Assembly: GCA_026874595.1 (NCBI GenBank)
Contig: CM049306.1
Coordinates: 23,793,019-23,857,018, forward strand
Source of the DNA: Sipunculus nudus
Lineage: Eukaryota; Annelida; Sipuncula; Golfingiida; Sipunculidae
Direction of reading: 5' to 3'
DNA: 64,000 bases
Shown: piece after piece, positions 22,601-34,590 of the stretch
Numbering within the stretch: position 1 is the first letter of the stretch
Layout: the number at the start of each line of letters is the position of its first letter
Made by a program: the position numbers and the translations under genes
Notes under the pieces: generated by a model
What the model was told of the DNA's origin: nothing
Seen by the model: the letters and a program-made list of their open reading frames with translations, nothing else
The model's database searches: none

Positions 22601-24597
22601 AACAAGTGACCCATGGGTCATGACGCTCAGCTGTCTGGGAAGAGATTCGCAAAAGGAACTTTATCATCTGAATGAAAGTATATACCCATTCAACTGAAGC
22701 ATCAAACAGATTAACCAACAGGCCAAGATTGTATCTGTATTAATATATATAAAAAATAAAAAAAAATGCGTAAACTTAAAAAAAAATTCAGGTGGTTCCA
22801 CCAGTCTGCAGAAACTAATAAAAACACTTAATGGTCAATATCCATGCAAAGAATCATGGTGATCTCTGCATTAGTTGTTCAGATACTTCAGCTTTTGTAT
22901 AAAATTTTCCATTTTCTGAGGGATACTTTGGAGTCCTATAGCTTGAAGGATATGGGTAACAGAGACCTAATTTCAGGTTTCCACAGACACTTTTCATGGG
23001 CCCTCCTTGCATGACAAGAATGAAGATTCTAGGTCCGGTTGTTACAATTTTAGAACGTTAACAGATGACATCATCCTTAAAGGTTTCAATAATAGAGAAA
23101 AAAAATCGAAAAATTGAATAACATATAGGTTGCACCACCAGTCTGCAGAAACTAATGAAACACTCCATAATCATATCCATGCAAAGAATCATGGTGAATG
23201 CATTAGTTGTTCAGATACTTCAGCTTTTGTATCAAATTGTCCATTATTCTGAGGGATACTTCTGAGTCCTATAGCTTGAAGGATATGGGTAACAGAGACA
23301 TAATTTCAGGTTTCCACAGACACTTTTCATGGGCCTCCTTGCATGACAAGAATGAAGATTCTAGGTCCAGTTGTTACGATTTGTACCCTGTTGACAGAAA
23401 ACCACATCTTTAAAGGTCTCAAAAATAAAGAAAAAAATTCGTAAAAATCTGAAAAAAAATAGAGGTGGCGCACCCAGTCTGCAGAAACTGATGGAACACC
23501 TCATGATCAATATGTATGCCAAAAATCATGACCATCAGTGTTGTAGTTATTGAGATACTGCAGTTTTTGTATCACATTTTTCATTATTCTGGGGGGTATT
23601 TTGGAGCCATACAGCTTAAAGGTTATGGGTAACAGAGACATAATTTCAGGTTTCCACAGACACTTTTCATGGGCCTCCTTGCATGACAAGAATGAAGATT
23701 CTAGGTCCAGTTGTTACAATTTGTGCCACGTTAACAGATGACACCATCCTTAAAGTTTTCAAAAATAGAGAAAAAAAATTCGAAAAATTGAATAAAATAC
23801 AGGTGGCACCACCAGTCTGCAGAAAATGATGAAACACTCCATAATCAATATTCATGCATAGAATCATGGTGATCTCTGCGTTAGTTTTTCAGATACTTCA
23901 GCTTTTGTATTAAATTGTCCATTATTCTGAGGGATACTTCGGAGTCCTATAGCTTGAAGGATATGGGAAACAGAGACCTAATTTCAGGTTTCCACAGACA
24001 CTATTCATGGGCCCTCCTTGCATGACAAGAATGAAGATTCTAGGTCCAGTTGTCACGATTTGTACCCTGTTGACAGATAACCACATCTTTAAAGGTCTCA
24101 AAAATAGAGAAAAAGATTCGAAAAAAATCGTAAAATACAGGTGGCGCCACCAGTCTGCAGAAACTGATGAAACATCTCATGATCAATATGTATGCCAAAA
24201 ATCATGACCATCAGTGATGCAGTTAATGAGATATTGAAGTTTTTGTATGAAATTTTTGACCATTCTGGGGGATACTTTGGGGCCCCATAGCTCGAAGAAT
24301 ATGGGTAACAGAGACCTAATTTCCATGGAGACTTTTTATAGGTCTCTCAGTGTGTTAAGAATGAAGATTCTAGGTCCAGTCTTTACGATTTGTGCCCTGT
24401 TAACAGATGTTCATATTTTTAAAAGTCTCAAAAATAGAGAAAAAAAAATCGTAAAAAATCGAAAAATACAGGTGGCGCCACCAGTCTGCAGAAACTGATG
24501 AAACATCTCATGATCAATATGTATGCCAAAAATCATGACCATCAGTAATTAAAGAGTGATCGCTATAGCTCAGATGACTTACAGTCAGCTGAGCTAA
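22601..24597 (+). mobile_element. Dispersed element B, copy 2, carrying a satellite array
   Basis: It starts AACAAG and then the perfect 14-bp palindrome TGACCCATGGGTCA (22607-22620). It ends with a hairpin: AGCTCAGATGAC, a 5-base loop, then GTCAGCTGAGCT, and CTAA at 24594-24597. The copy at 51706-54376 has the same two ends. Between them is a tandem array of about 336-bp units. The layout (palindromic start, internal tandem repeats, 3' hairpin followed by CTAA, insertion in AT-rich DNA without clear target duplication) resembles non-autonomous Helitron/Helentron elements such as HINEs. No Rep/helicase coding is present, so this assignment is inference. Confidence 0.75.
22770..24545 (+). repeat. 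Satellite array, units of about 336 bp
   Basis: The landmark CCACCAGTCTGCAG (with small changes) begins at 22798, 23135, 23471, 23809, 24147 and 24478, giving periods of 337, 336, 338, 338 and 331. Each unit also contains ATGGGTAACAGAGAC, AGATTCTAGGTCC and CAAAAATAGAGAAAAA. Units differ by many substitutions, so the array is not very recent. Confidence 0.95.
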
Positions 24598-25731
24598 AAA
24601 TCAATTTGAAAATTAAACCTTGAATACTGCCTTCACAATATTTCATCAAAATCATTTTAACAATTCTAACCATATACCCTCTGGATGAGATAAAGTTAAG
24701 CAGGATACAAATTTGGATTGTTGTGAGGTCCTTGAGGTCATGTTTCTACACGGTAATATGCAAACTCTGTTCCAAAGCATTTAGCTTCGTCGCTGTCCTA
24801 TACACAGCTGAAGTCTTGCATCTATTTTTTAAAGTCTTGTCGCACCAGACTCTATTAGCTGGGTGTCAGGCCCAACCTCAGACCCGCTGATGCGAATTAC
24901 GATAAGACATAACAAGTCTATTGTTTTCCTTTTATACATGACAAGAATCAAAGAGAGCCATTTAGGCGAGGCGCCTTCAGGGATTACACGATGAGACTGG
25001 CTGAGTCCATCCAAACTTTATAGTGTTTTGCTGCATCAGAGGCATGATTTGATAACGGAATGATAACGCCCATGTAAATATAAAATAAAGCCATTAATAA
25101 TAAAACAGTAAGGAGAACATGACGGCACTGATGTTTGTTACTTGCATAACACGATGTCAAAAGTTTAAACTCACTTTAACGCTCCACTTAATTAGAGAAT
25201 ATGTTCTGGTAAGATATATTTTTTTATACCAAACTTTATTGAAAACAATCCACAACAAATGTTAGTTTCACCTAATCAGTTCTAATACAGATTTTTAAAG
25301 CAAACTATTCATCTTCATTATGTGTAGTATTTATGCGATTTCTGGATTACTCTGCGGAAATATTAACGAACTATAGGTAATTCCTGCCATGAAAGGTTTT
25401 TTTACGTTTCTGGGAAGGATGTTTTAGCTTGTGTATCTACGAGATGTTAGAAAACGCGGTGCATGTGTCAATGTTAACAAACAAAAAGAACGTGTAACCG
25501 AAAGTGGTTGGTGGTATATATGCGGAAGTTGTAAGGTCATTTGTTTTAAAGGGAAATTTTATTATTTTATTATTATTTATTTTATTTATATATCGAAAGT
25601 ATCCTTTACAATAAAAGTTCAGCTGAACTGGACAAAAGACATTAAGTAAGATATACATTAAAATGAACATTACATTAGTAATAAAAATAATACTGTTAAA
25701 AATGCATAAAACCAGACATTATAATACTTTC
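24598..25731. other. Intergenic
   Basis: No gene is recognised. The part nearest 25731 is AT-rich and may be the 3' tail of the minus-strand LINE fragment that follows. Confidence 0.4.
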
Positions 25732-26220
25732 TTAACAATATGTTTTAAGAAGCCTTTTAAAACAATTAACAGAGTCACACAGACTAATCTCAATAGGAAG
25801 CGAATTCCAGAGACCAGGAACAGCATTTCTAAAACTTTGGCTCCATAGAAATTTTTTTCTGAACTTTGGCACCGTCAGTAAGCCTGTGTGAGTAGATCTA
25901 AATTGTCTAGATGGTGTATACACGGGCACAACATGTCCATGATATAACTAGGGTTCCTGATAATGTAAGGTTTTGAAGGTCATAAAGGCAACTTTATATT
26001 GAATGCGTGCCTTAATCGAAAGCCAATGAAGGGATTGTAACACAGGTGTAATATGACCTGATCTTGATCTCATTACAATCCTGACCGCGGTATTCTGCAC
26101 ATGTTGGAGTTTCCTGATTTTCCACTTAAGAGTGTTGATCAGATGGGCATTGCCATAATCGAAGCAAGCCTAATTACCAAAGTCTAATAGATTTACAAAA
26201 CTCTGGTTGATATGATTTGC
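25732..26220 (-). pseudogene. Non-LTR retrotransposon (LINE) reverse-transcriptase C-terminal remnant
   Basis: The minus strand stays in one frame and reads CFDYGNAHLI, then KLQHVQNTAVRIV, ITPVLQSLHWLSIKARIQYK, TFKTLHYQ, SRQFRSTHT, and FRNAVPGLWNSLPIEI followed by FKRLLK. This is the order of conserved blocks at the end of the reverse transcriptase of Jockey/CR1-type LINEs, where x-VQNxAARL, LHWLPI and LWNSLP are diagnostic. Two in-frame stops (at 26170-26172 and 25948-25950) break it. The endonuclease and the catalytic part of the transcriptase (YxDD) are missing, so it is a dead 5'-truncated insertion. The exact clade cannot be decided from this stretch. Confidence 0.88.
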
Positions 26221-28051
26221 CGTCAGATGTCCCCACATGTCATAAACAGCTAGATATATAATCAAAACGCACTGGCCTGTTGTTTAGGGATTATCTTTAG
26301 TCAATAGACGTCCAGTATCGGAATAGACCGTGTTAGTTTTCCCGTTTTCTCTCTCATGGTTCTACATATCTAATAGTTCCACTGACTCAGAAATAGGACG
26401 ATTTGAAAGTTATACTGAAGAAAAACAACCGTTGTGTCAATCTCAAAGATTAAACAGAATAATATTTCTTTCTGAAATAGGCAATCTATGACAATCTTTT
26501 AAAAAGTGAACTAAATCAACACAACCAAGAGGAGTGCTGGGGAAATTTGAAAATGAAATATATAAAAAGGGGCGCTCTTAAGAGGTGTCGTCGACTGACT
26601 CACTTTTCCTTTGAAAATATTAAAGTGTAGCTTGCAAATAAAAGCCAAACATACATTGTGTATTCTTCTACGATGGCCTGAGAAACAGAATTGAAAGAAT
26701 GTACAACTTTCATGAGAAATGCGGGATGCCGAGAGTGCAGTAAAAAACGTGACCGAGACCTTTGTTTTATTTGGTTAAACGTTATATGTTTCTGGCTTCC
26801 TTCTATTTTTTTCGTTTTAAAAATTGACGATCGTATGTAATATGATTGTTATCAACGGAACTGAAAGGATCATTCACTGACCTCTATCACAAGGTTCCGA
26901 ACTGAGCTCGTCAAGGGGTCATCCCATGGGCCAGTCGTCAGCCCATTGGCCAGTCGTCACCCCCATTGGCCAGTCGTCAGCCAGCTCATTGACCAGTCGT
27001 CAGCCTTTTGCTTTCGGAATGCAGAGGACGACATTAAATACTCATTTAATTAGCCAGTTAGATGCCTTAATATGATTTTCATGAGCCACATTCCAATGGC
27101 TCTTATTTAAAAATGCAACTTCACACTATTTCCCAAAGCGTTGTACAGTCCCTCGATCTTCTGGAAATTTTTTTATAACTGCTTTGGTAGACCGGGGAAA
27201 GTACTCATTGACCAGTCCTTTTACCCGATATCCCGGAGTTCAAGCAGACCGAATGCGTAAAAATCATATTTATGCGCACATGGAACACAGCCTTAATCAA
27301 ACGACAAAAAATAACGCAGGTGGTATGTGAAAAGGACGTAGCATGGAATAACGTGTGTTCTGTGGTATCATCTGGGAAAACTTCCATTGTTTGAGAAGCG
27401 TGAGGCCACAGCTGGCTCTATACCCTTCATAATGGAAGGACACGCTACCGGTGGACTATGCCAGCCTATAAAGCTTAACTCTACACCACGACATGGATGT
27501 CTTATCTTATTTATGAAAGCCGTCACGTCATTGAGGCACTAAACATACTGCAAAGCAAATCCTAATACCCCATGCTAATACGTGGTATGCTAAATCCTTC
27601 CTTTTGGGAATTAAACACCAGGCAAATGTTTTTAGAAAATCCATTTTTAATCATAAAACAATAGCTTGAAGCAACCTACCATTACATATTAAATCAACAG
27701 TTACGGAAAGAGAATAAAATCATTATCAGGAGGATTAAAGCCGGGCTATTTTTTTAGAAAACTGGTCTCTCACTGAAATATTGTCATCTTTTATGTTTTC
27801 TATTGTTTAATTATTAACACGATGCGGGTTTTAGTGCTAATTGCATATTGGTATTATTTAAATAACATAATCACACAGATTGATGCATTGTGTCGCACCT
27901 GCATTTGTTCCCGATGAATCTAATTAATTAGAGTTAATTACAGAGAGTGCCATTGCGGTAATCAACGCTACTTCACTGGCCTCACGGAATTCTGGCGTTA
28001 CATGGACCCATGTGTAGCGATTTCCGATTACCCCCGATACAGAATACCCCC
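26221..28051. other. Intergenic with a short minisatellite
   Basis: No gene is recognised. It contains the CCAGTCGTCA minisatellite at 26928-27005 and a TAATTA-rich segment around 27918-27940 that could bind homeodomain proteins. The right edge is the 9-bp target duplication AATACCCCC (28043-28051). Confidence 0.4.
26928..27005. repeat. Minisatellite, about 20-bp unit, 4 copies
   Basis: The block GGCCAGTCGTCAG, preceded by CCCATT, is repeated. CCAGTCGTCA starts at 26931, 26950, 26970 and 26993, so unit length varies between 19 and 23 bp. Confidence 0.9.
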
Positions 28052-28750
28052 TACGCTCTTTACACCTTGCTTTACCTATAGGGCCACTACCTATATCGTA
28101 AGGCGCTGTTTGTTATGACCTCGTATCCTGAATTGCTACACCAGAGAGGAGCACTGTATTTTTGTCCAATCAGATGGGACCTTGTGCTGGAAGACAAAGC
28201 CAAGCGAGGAATAAACGGAGCCAATCATGTTTATTTCGTTTTGAGTGACAGCTCATCGCCCCGCGTAACCGTCTGAACAGGCCACAGGCTCAGAGAGAAT
28301 TGCCCCTGACGTGGTTTGCTTAGGGCCTTGGGCACATAGGATGCTCGGCCGGTGAGATGTCATTCAAACGAAACGTAACAACAAAGGCTGCGTGCACACC
28401 TCGCTGCCTTGTTTCAGTTCTGCAGACAACAGATACATGGCTACGCTAACACAGTCATAATGTCATAATCCAACCGGTCGATGATGCGAGAATGCAGAGG
28501 GAGCAATTTAAATTCGACCGGAAACTCATCAAGCAGCGCTTGAAGCGCAGCAATGGGCGGAGCCAGGATGCCTGTAGAGTGTTTGTTTATTGGCATCCGA
28601 TTGGCTGCTTGTCACATCGTACGCACGTTTATTTCAGCGGACAACGAACCGCCATCTGGTGTCTAAATATATCATAAACGGTCAAAGCTGGCAGCGTGAA
28701 AATCAGTTGCTTCTTTAGAAGGGCAAGATTTCCGCTGCCTCGGGAGCGTA
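28052..28750. mobile_element. TIR transposon C (Mutator-like MITE), longer copy
   Basis: A 699-bp copy of the element at 13421-13888. The ends are TACGCTCTTTACACC and, inverted, TACGCTCCCGAGGCAGCG. The flanking 9-bp direct repeats AATACCCCC are perfect (28043-28051 and 28751-28759) and differ in sequence from those of the other copy. It carries an internal stretch of roughly 220 bp (about 28330-28555) absent from the first copy. There is no transposase. Confidence 0.88.
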
Positions 28751-28759
28751 AATACCCCC

Positions 28760-31717
28760 GGAAACTTAAATCCCATTCAGATTAGCGTAAAGTGGGATGA
28801 CATCGGCTACAGATTAATTGCCCCATCATAAATCGGTTTAATTTTGCCCCTTGCGGGTTCAGATTAATCATAATAACAGTTGTTACTTACATGTTTATTT
28901 ACTTAAACTTAAATGTATTTTTTTTTCTACATTTCTTATATTATTTTGATGTATAGGCATATTTTGTTTTGGGTTCATGGCCTGCTGGTGGAACTGCCTG
29001 TGTAATGATAGCGCTATTTCGACCCTCCGACATTAGAGATTCTACGACCTGTCTTGCAGTCAGAGTGTCTTCACATCTAAACCATAGAATTCATTATTCG
29101 TAACCTAATGTTAACATTACATTATGGGCTATTTACAAGCTTACATGCAAGTCGCCAGGGATAACCAAGAAGTCATAACCTGTCATTAAAACATTTGAGC
29201 GAATCTCTCAGGTTCTATCGAGATTTTGACCTTTCGACCCACATACAAACGCCCTACCACTATTTAATACTTATGCGAAATGTCCCACGCGCTTTGGCGA
29301 AGTAGTTGAGTTTATATAAATAAAATTAACTATCCTATTAACATTTTGGATGATTTTTTAAGTATTTTAAAACAACATGTGACATAAGCATGGGAATTTA
29401 TCATTCATCTAAATCAGCCAGGGAGAGGGGTAGAGAATTAATCGGGGGGGGGGTACAAAGAAACCCGGGTAGTTTGATTTCCTTTTACACAGGGTAGAGC
29501 CAGAGGATTGGGTTACAGAAGCTGGACGGTTGGAAGGCCAATGATCCTCATGTGTGCTGTAATCTCCTCCATGATGGGATTGAGATGGCAGCGTCTGGTC
29601 CCGCTCCGTCGTTCTTTCTCATGTTAATTACCGGCTGTGTGTTGTTATGTCCGTCTGTATAGCGTTGGTGGATTTCTCGGAGGGGTAATGAGGCTCCTAA
29701 CGAGCCCGTGTGTGGCAGGTTTTCGTGCTAATGATTAAATGAGAACGCCCGGATGCTCCCTACATGACAACACAAGTTTCTCTTCCAATGTGTTGCCCCT
29801 TGTACCATGCATGTCCAATTTTTTCTGTAAAACCTTTTTTTACTCAAAATTTGTTACTCACGTTACCCATCAGTTTATGAAATAGTGCCCATATTTGAAA
29901 ATGTAAATACTTAACGATTATCGCTGTTGGCTTTGATGCATAACAGATTTACCTGTTGTTGTTGGTATACTGCGCATGCGCTTACAGTCTGTACGGAAAG
30001 ATACCCACATTCCTGCTAAAAATAATATGTTATCTTTCGCATTACATCCGCTTTTTGGCGGACTTTATATTTAAAAGCCTCTTCAGTAATATCAATAATT
30101 ACACTGCACGTTATGTAAAGGCTTAAATGGGCACTAGAAGATAAAAACCCTTCTGGTGCGCTAAACGGGAAAATGTGCGATGGGACGAAAGAAATAGACA
30201 CAGCCTTTCTTTTCTCAAGTAGTGACATTTCGTGCATGTAAAGTCTGCACCCATCATTTCTCATTAACCCTGATGATTCATCAGTAATACAAGTTTTTCA
30301 GCCTTGATTCAACCCCGACTCACTCTCCTAAGACCAATATCCATTTGTTTAAAAATCTTTCCAGATTCCAACGCAACACTTGACTTTTTCCGACTGGTAA
30401 AATACTTTCAATCTTCGACAATAAAGCACGACAAATACCCATGTATTCGGCTGGGTGTGTGCTTTTAAGATTTGCCTACCGTTCAGGAACAGTAATCTTC
30501 AATTCAGCTTCGAGTTTACGTTGGACATCATGAAATACCACACACAGTATTATTTTTTTTTTTCATCTCGCCGATAACTATGAAGATTCCCGACACCTTT
30601 TATCATGTAACCATATAATTAACAACCATTCTTTTTCCCCCAAACCCTTTTACACTCCTTAGGCTTACGTGGTGGTAATGTTCCATTCGTTATAACTTAT
30701 TACATTTATCCACTGTTGGAATAGGCCGTCTTTCCCATATATAACTGACAGGATCTCCCATTTATGGGAGCTGTGCCAAAATTTAAGCAATGTGACTTTG
30801 ACTGCGGCATACTTTTTTATGTAATCGTAAATTCCGCCAATGCTGCATAATGTTTATGAACAACTGTCGATTGGATTAACTATATACATTTGTGGTAAGG
30901 TTTGTGTGAAATAAACATTTAATAATTATTTAGTTAATTATAAATTCATGAGCCCTTTCATTCTCACGTAGGACAGGAAACCGATTTGGAGAATATGTGT
31001 ATCCGTTAGTTAGTGTGCCCTCTTGACCTAGCTGTAAAGACAAGGGACGGGACCGGTAACTGACAGAATCCTAGAAATCGGGGCAATGTTGATATATACA
31101 TTTATGTATCTCTGAAAATTCCCAGTCGTTAGATCAAACAAAACGCCGACAATCATGCTGGTGATGTATTCTCTGTAGGGGCCAATCGAGACTTGTGTTA
31201 GACAAAAATGGCAGTTACAAGCCCCGGTTGTATATATATTGTTGATCACCAATTGCATACGGATAGATGTCCTGGTATGTTACAATCATGCAACTGCTTT
31301 TTCCCCTTTTTGTGAACAAAAGCAAAATTATCTAGGGACAACGTTTTAACAGCCCATGTCTTCTCATTTTCAGAAACATAATATTTGTTATTTATCGTCT
31401 CTCCTTGAAATGCAAGATTTTATGGAATATATACTAGATAAACACAAAGTACAAAAAATGGGCGATATTGAATGTATAATAACATATGTCTATCTTTCCT
31501 TATTTCACAGTAATTCATGGTATTGCGGAGATATTCTTTTCGGCTCTTCACTGTTGTACATCCTATACTTTGTTATACTCTTTTCACGCTTACTGTATAG
31601 GATATATCGCAAAGAATATCTTGATACCGGCATTGTACAAATATTCTATTTGGAGTCCTACTGTTGGATTAATTCATCTTATAATTTAAAAAAAATTGTT
31701 CCTGCAATTTATGGACA
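28760..31717. other. Intergenic, possibly regulatory
   Basis: No exon or repeat family is recognised. A less AT-rich segment at about 29480-29790 contains CTAATGATTAAATGAG and other homeodomain-like cores. It could be conserved non-coding DNA, but nothing in the sequence alone proves it. A G-run lies at 29444-29452. Confidence 0.35.
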
Positions 31718-31843
31718 ATTTTGCTACGGACAAATAACCTCTTGCTACGGCTCAATAACCTCTTGCTACGGCCAAATAACCTCTCGCTACGGCCAAATAT
31801 TCTCTTGCTACGGCCAAATAACTTCTTGCTACGGCCAAATAAC
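31718..31843 (+). repeat. 21-bp minisatellite, 6 copies
   Basis: GCTACGG starts at 31723, 31744, 31765, 31786, 31807 and 31828, exactly 21 bp apart. Because 21 is a multiple of three, one + frame stays open and reads repeated CYGQITS. That frame (31356-31877, 173 codons) otherwise has no recognisable domain or splice signals and is probably accidental. Confidence 0.95.
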
Positions 31844-31930
31844 CAATGAATTCAGTGACTGGAAGATCATGTTATGAGTAGAGGCCACGTCTTTTTATAT
31901 AATTAATAGAAATAGGGGGTTCGGAAGGAG

Positions 31931-32215
31931 GACACATGGCTCAAGCCGGGAGAATATCAGAGGGAATATAAGCGGTGGAATTTCACGGTCGGCACCAGCC
32001 CATGGCTAATGCTCTGCAGGTTTAAAGGTGGACTGTACCAAACATCCGTGTTTCCATCATTAGCGAGTGCACCTTTCGGGGGTTCCTCATTGTTACACAT
32101 TCAGGGCCCGCAACTGCGGGACACAGATCCTGGTTGACGCCAGGATAATCAAGTGTTTCCGCACTGCCACGTATATATGGTCCGAAACCGGAATGAAATT
32201 CTGCAGTACGTAATA
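31931..32215 (+). mobile_element. tRNA-derived SINE, diverged copy
   Basis: Body blocks of the family are present in order: CGGTCGGCACC, TCTGCAGG, TTTCGGGGGTTCCTC, CAGGGCCCGCAACTGCGGG, GACGCCAGGAT, and the 3' mark CCGAAACCGGAATGAAATTC then TGCAG. The tRNA-like head is largely degraded. Confidence 0.75.
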
Positions 32216-32561
32216 CATAGTACTTAGTTACACCAGTATTTAAAATTGAGCGGTCATCTCCACACTCAAAAATAAAAAGTTTATATACATATTTATTGTG
32301 TTAATGTTCAAAAAATTTTTTTATATGCCGAATATCGTATCGAATATATGAATCCAGCGATATATCATGACATGTATTGAGATGAATTTCGCTCAGATCA
32401 AGCACACTGTGATGACGAATACTTGTATATGCATGGTGGCCTTTCAATTTAATCTTAACCTTAATCTGATGGGCCGATTTTGTGACTTTATGACTCACGG
32501 GGTTACCAGTGGTTACTTGTATGAGTTACAGTGTAACCAGCAAATTGCAAGTCCCTAAAAA
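32216..32561. other. Spacer between two SINE copies
   Basis: AT-rich. No feature is recognised. Confidence 0.4.
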
Positions 32562-32737
32562 ACGAATGCGCTTTTCGGGGGTTCCTCGATGGTATGACCC
32601 AGCAATGGGACTGATACACCCAGGGCCGCAGGTGCATTAGGTCACCGGGTCTGGTTAACACAGGATATAAAATGAGAGGAAGCGTGTGCTACTGCCCTAT
32701 CGCGTTTTCCGAAACCGGAATGGAACATCGCAGACTG
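32562..32737 (+). mobile_element. tRNA-derived SINE, 5'-truncated copy
   Basis: It starts within the family body (GAATGCGCTTTTCGGGGGTTC), then CGATGGTATGACCCAGCAATG, CCCAGGGCCGCAGGTGC, and ends at CCGAAACCGGAATGGAA. It is 176 bp long and in the same orientation as its neighbour 350 bp upstream. Confidence 0.8.
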
Positions 32738-33382
32738 ATATGATTTTTATGATAATGAGGCTCTGTGGCTGTGATTGATGTACTAGCCCAATGGAAACGT
32801 TTTATCCACCAGACTGACCATGACAACCATTTACCCTATGTTAACAAAATATCGTTTACATTAGTTTCAAGGCTGGATGTGTGTTTTATGGGTCGTGTTT
32901 TCGTTTCAAGATTTTTAGGCGCTGTTATTGCTGCCGGTGCCACCTGGCAACAAACACCAGCCAGGAACGTGAGAGGACTGAGAGGCCTCGAGAAAGAATG
33001 ACTCCCGCCGGAGTCCTATCTCCCAGACTGAGACATTCATATCACACGTGGTTTAGTGTACTCTCAACCAGGGAGTCATCTTCACACCACGCACCCTTTG
33101 TTTAGGTACACCGGGACATATAGATCTGTCTGCCTCTGTCCTTCCTGCATTAAAGCCTCAAAGCCGTGAAGACACGAACGTGTAAGTCAAACGCCTAGAC
33201 TTTCACAGATGCATGCAAGTGTGTAAGAACAATACACAATCGCGCTACAAATACGTTCAAAGAAACAATCTATTAAAGAAACTCAAATTTAAGCTATAAA
33301 GAAAACACCAAAGATTAACGAAATACACGTCTGAAAGAGAAACACACATCTGTGTTTCAAACAACACGATGAAAAAGGTCAA
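32738..33382. other. Intergenic
   Basis: Two overlapping + open frames (32765-33001 and 32881-33105) lack domain or splice evidence and look accidental. Degenerate relatives of the 41-bp repeat begin near 33320. Confidence 0.4.
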
Positions 33383-33660
33383 TGCTAGCTACAGGAATAC
33401 ACGTGATACGGTAAGAGAAACACACGAAGATGAAGGAATACACGTGACACTGTATGAGAAATGGGCGGAGCTTAAAGGATACACGTGGGACTGTTAAGGA
33501 AACCAACGAAGAAAATTGATACATCAGTCACTGTAGGAGAAACGCACAAAGCTGAAGGGATATACTTAACACTGTAAGAGAAACGCACGAAGATGACGGG
33601 ATATACGTAACACTGTAAGAAAAACGCGCGAAGCTGAAGAGATACACGGGAAATAGCAAT
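33383..33660. repeat. 41-bp minisatellite, 7 units
   Basis: The phase mark ATACAC(GTG) or its variant occurs at 33397, 33438, 33479, 33519, 33560, 33601 and 33642, giving spacings of 41, 41, 40, 41, 41 and 41. Each unit reads roughly ATACACGTGACACTG, then TAAGAGAAACGCACGAAG, ATGAAGGG. The first three units keep the E-box CACGTG. Confidence 0.93.
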
Positions 33661-34164
33661 AACGAGAGTTAATACACAGGTACAGGAAGAATATAAACGA
33701 GAGAATTAGAGGAAACCGACAGGTCTGTAAGGGAAAGACACCTTGTTGTAAATTAATATGTCGTTTCCTGATTAATTTTTACACGTACAGTACTCAGTGT
33801 CTGATCATCAAAGGGTTGTGGGGGTGAGCATTTGAAGACAGCTGGGAAGCCAATTATGGTAATGATTTGTCAGCTGAGTTTGTTAATTGGTTTCCGTTTT
33901 AACTGAGAGGGCTGTAATGCAAATGTTGACTCTGCTGGATATAGAAAAACTGTGTTATGCTTCGGGAAATAAACTAGTTAATACATATAAACACGGCAGC
34001 TGGAGGAGATTCATGATTAGAAACAAGTCGGTCTTAACAACAGGACATGTACTTTTACCTGAAAACCTAAGTAAAACAGAATCTAATATCTGGATAATCC
34101 GCCTGAAATTGATTTAGAAACTGCATGGTAAACATGGAAATCATTCCCTGATGTGACAAAGGCT
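33661..34164. other. Intergenic
   Basis: Nothing recognised. A T-rich tract at 34165-34205 follows and precedes the SINE. Confidence 0.4.
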
Positions 34165-34234
34165 TTCTTTCTTTTTTTTCTTTTTTTTTTTTTTTCTTTT
34201 TTTTTATTCTCACTTAACTAATTCTTAACTAAGT

Positions 34235-34590
34235 ATGTACATCTGCAGAGTTTCCTTTCGGTTTGGAACTACATGACAGGGCGGTAGCACTCGCTTCCTA
34301 TCATTTATTTTTTATATCCTGGTGTCAACTAGGCCCGGTGTCTACCGCACCTGCGGGTCCTGGATGTGTAATAATCTCCATTGCTGGGTCATAACACCGA
34401 GGAACCCCCCAAAGACGCACTCATATGTGAGTGATACACGGCTGTAGGGCACAGCCTTCCCATTAAGCCTGCAGAGCGCTCACCCTGGGTGGGGGCCGAC
34501 CGTGAAAAACCTCACCGCCTCGGCTGAGATTCGAACCCACGATCTCCCGGCTTTGAGTTCTGCGCTCTACCCCTGAGCCACAGAAGCCAG
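34235..34590 (-). mobile_element. tRNA-derived SINE, near full length
   Basis: On the minus strand it begins GTGGCTCAGGGGTAGAGC (A box, 34564-34581). A B box GGGTTCGAATC follows at 34528-34538, which together mark an RNA polymerase III promoter from a tRNA. The body follows with GCCGAGGCGGTGAGG, CACCCAGGGTGAG, GGTTCCTCGGTGTTATGACC and GGACCCGCAGGTGCGGTAG, and it ends near CAAACCGAAAGGAAACTCTG then CAGATG. At about 350 bp this is one of the two best copies in the window. It is a SINE rather than a tRNA gene because the cloverleaf 3' half is replaced by the body. Confidence 0.92.

Noticed and set aside
24160-24190. CTGATGA followed by AAAC, resembling a hammerhead ribozyme core
   Set aside because: The conserved GAAA and the three helices are not formed around it. 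The string is simply part of the satellite unit.
22798-24545. CRISPR-like regularly spaced repeats
   Set aside because: Units are about 336 bp and homologous along their whole length. This is a eukaryotic satellite, not short repeats separated by unique spacers.
34564-34581. Possible tRNA gene (A and B boxes present)
   Set aside because: The A and B boxes are followed by the SINE body shared with five other copies. The tRNA 3' half and acceptor stem are not formed, so it is a SINE head.
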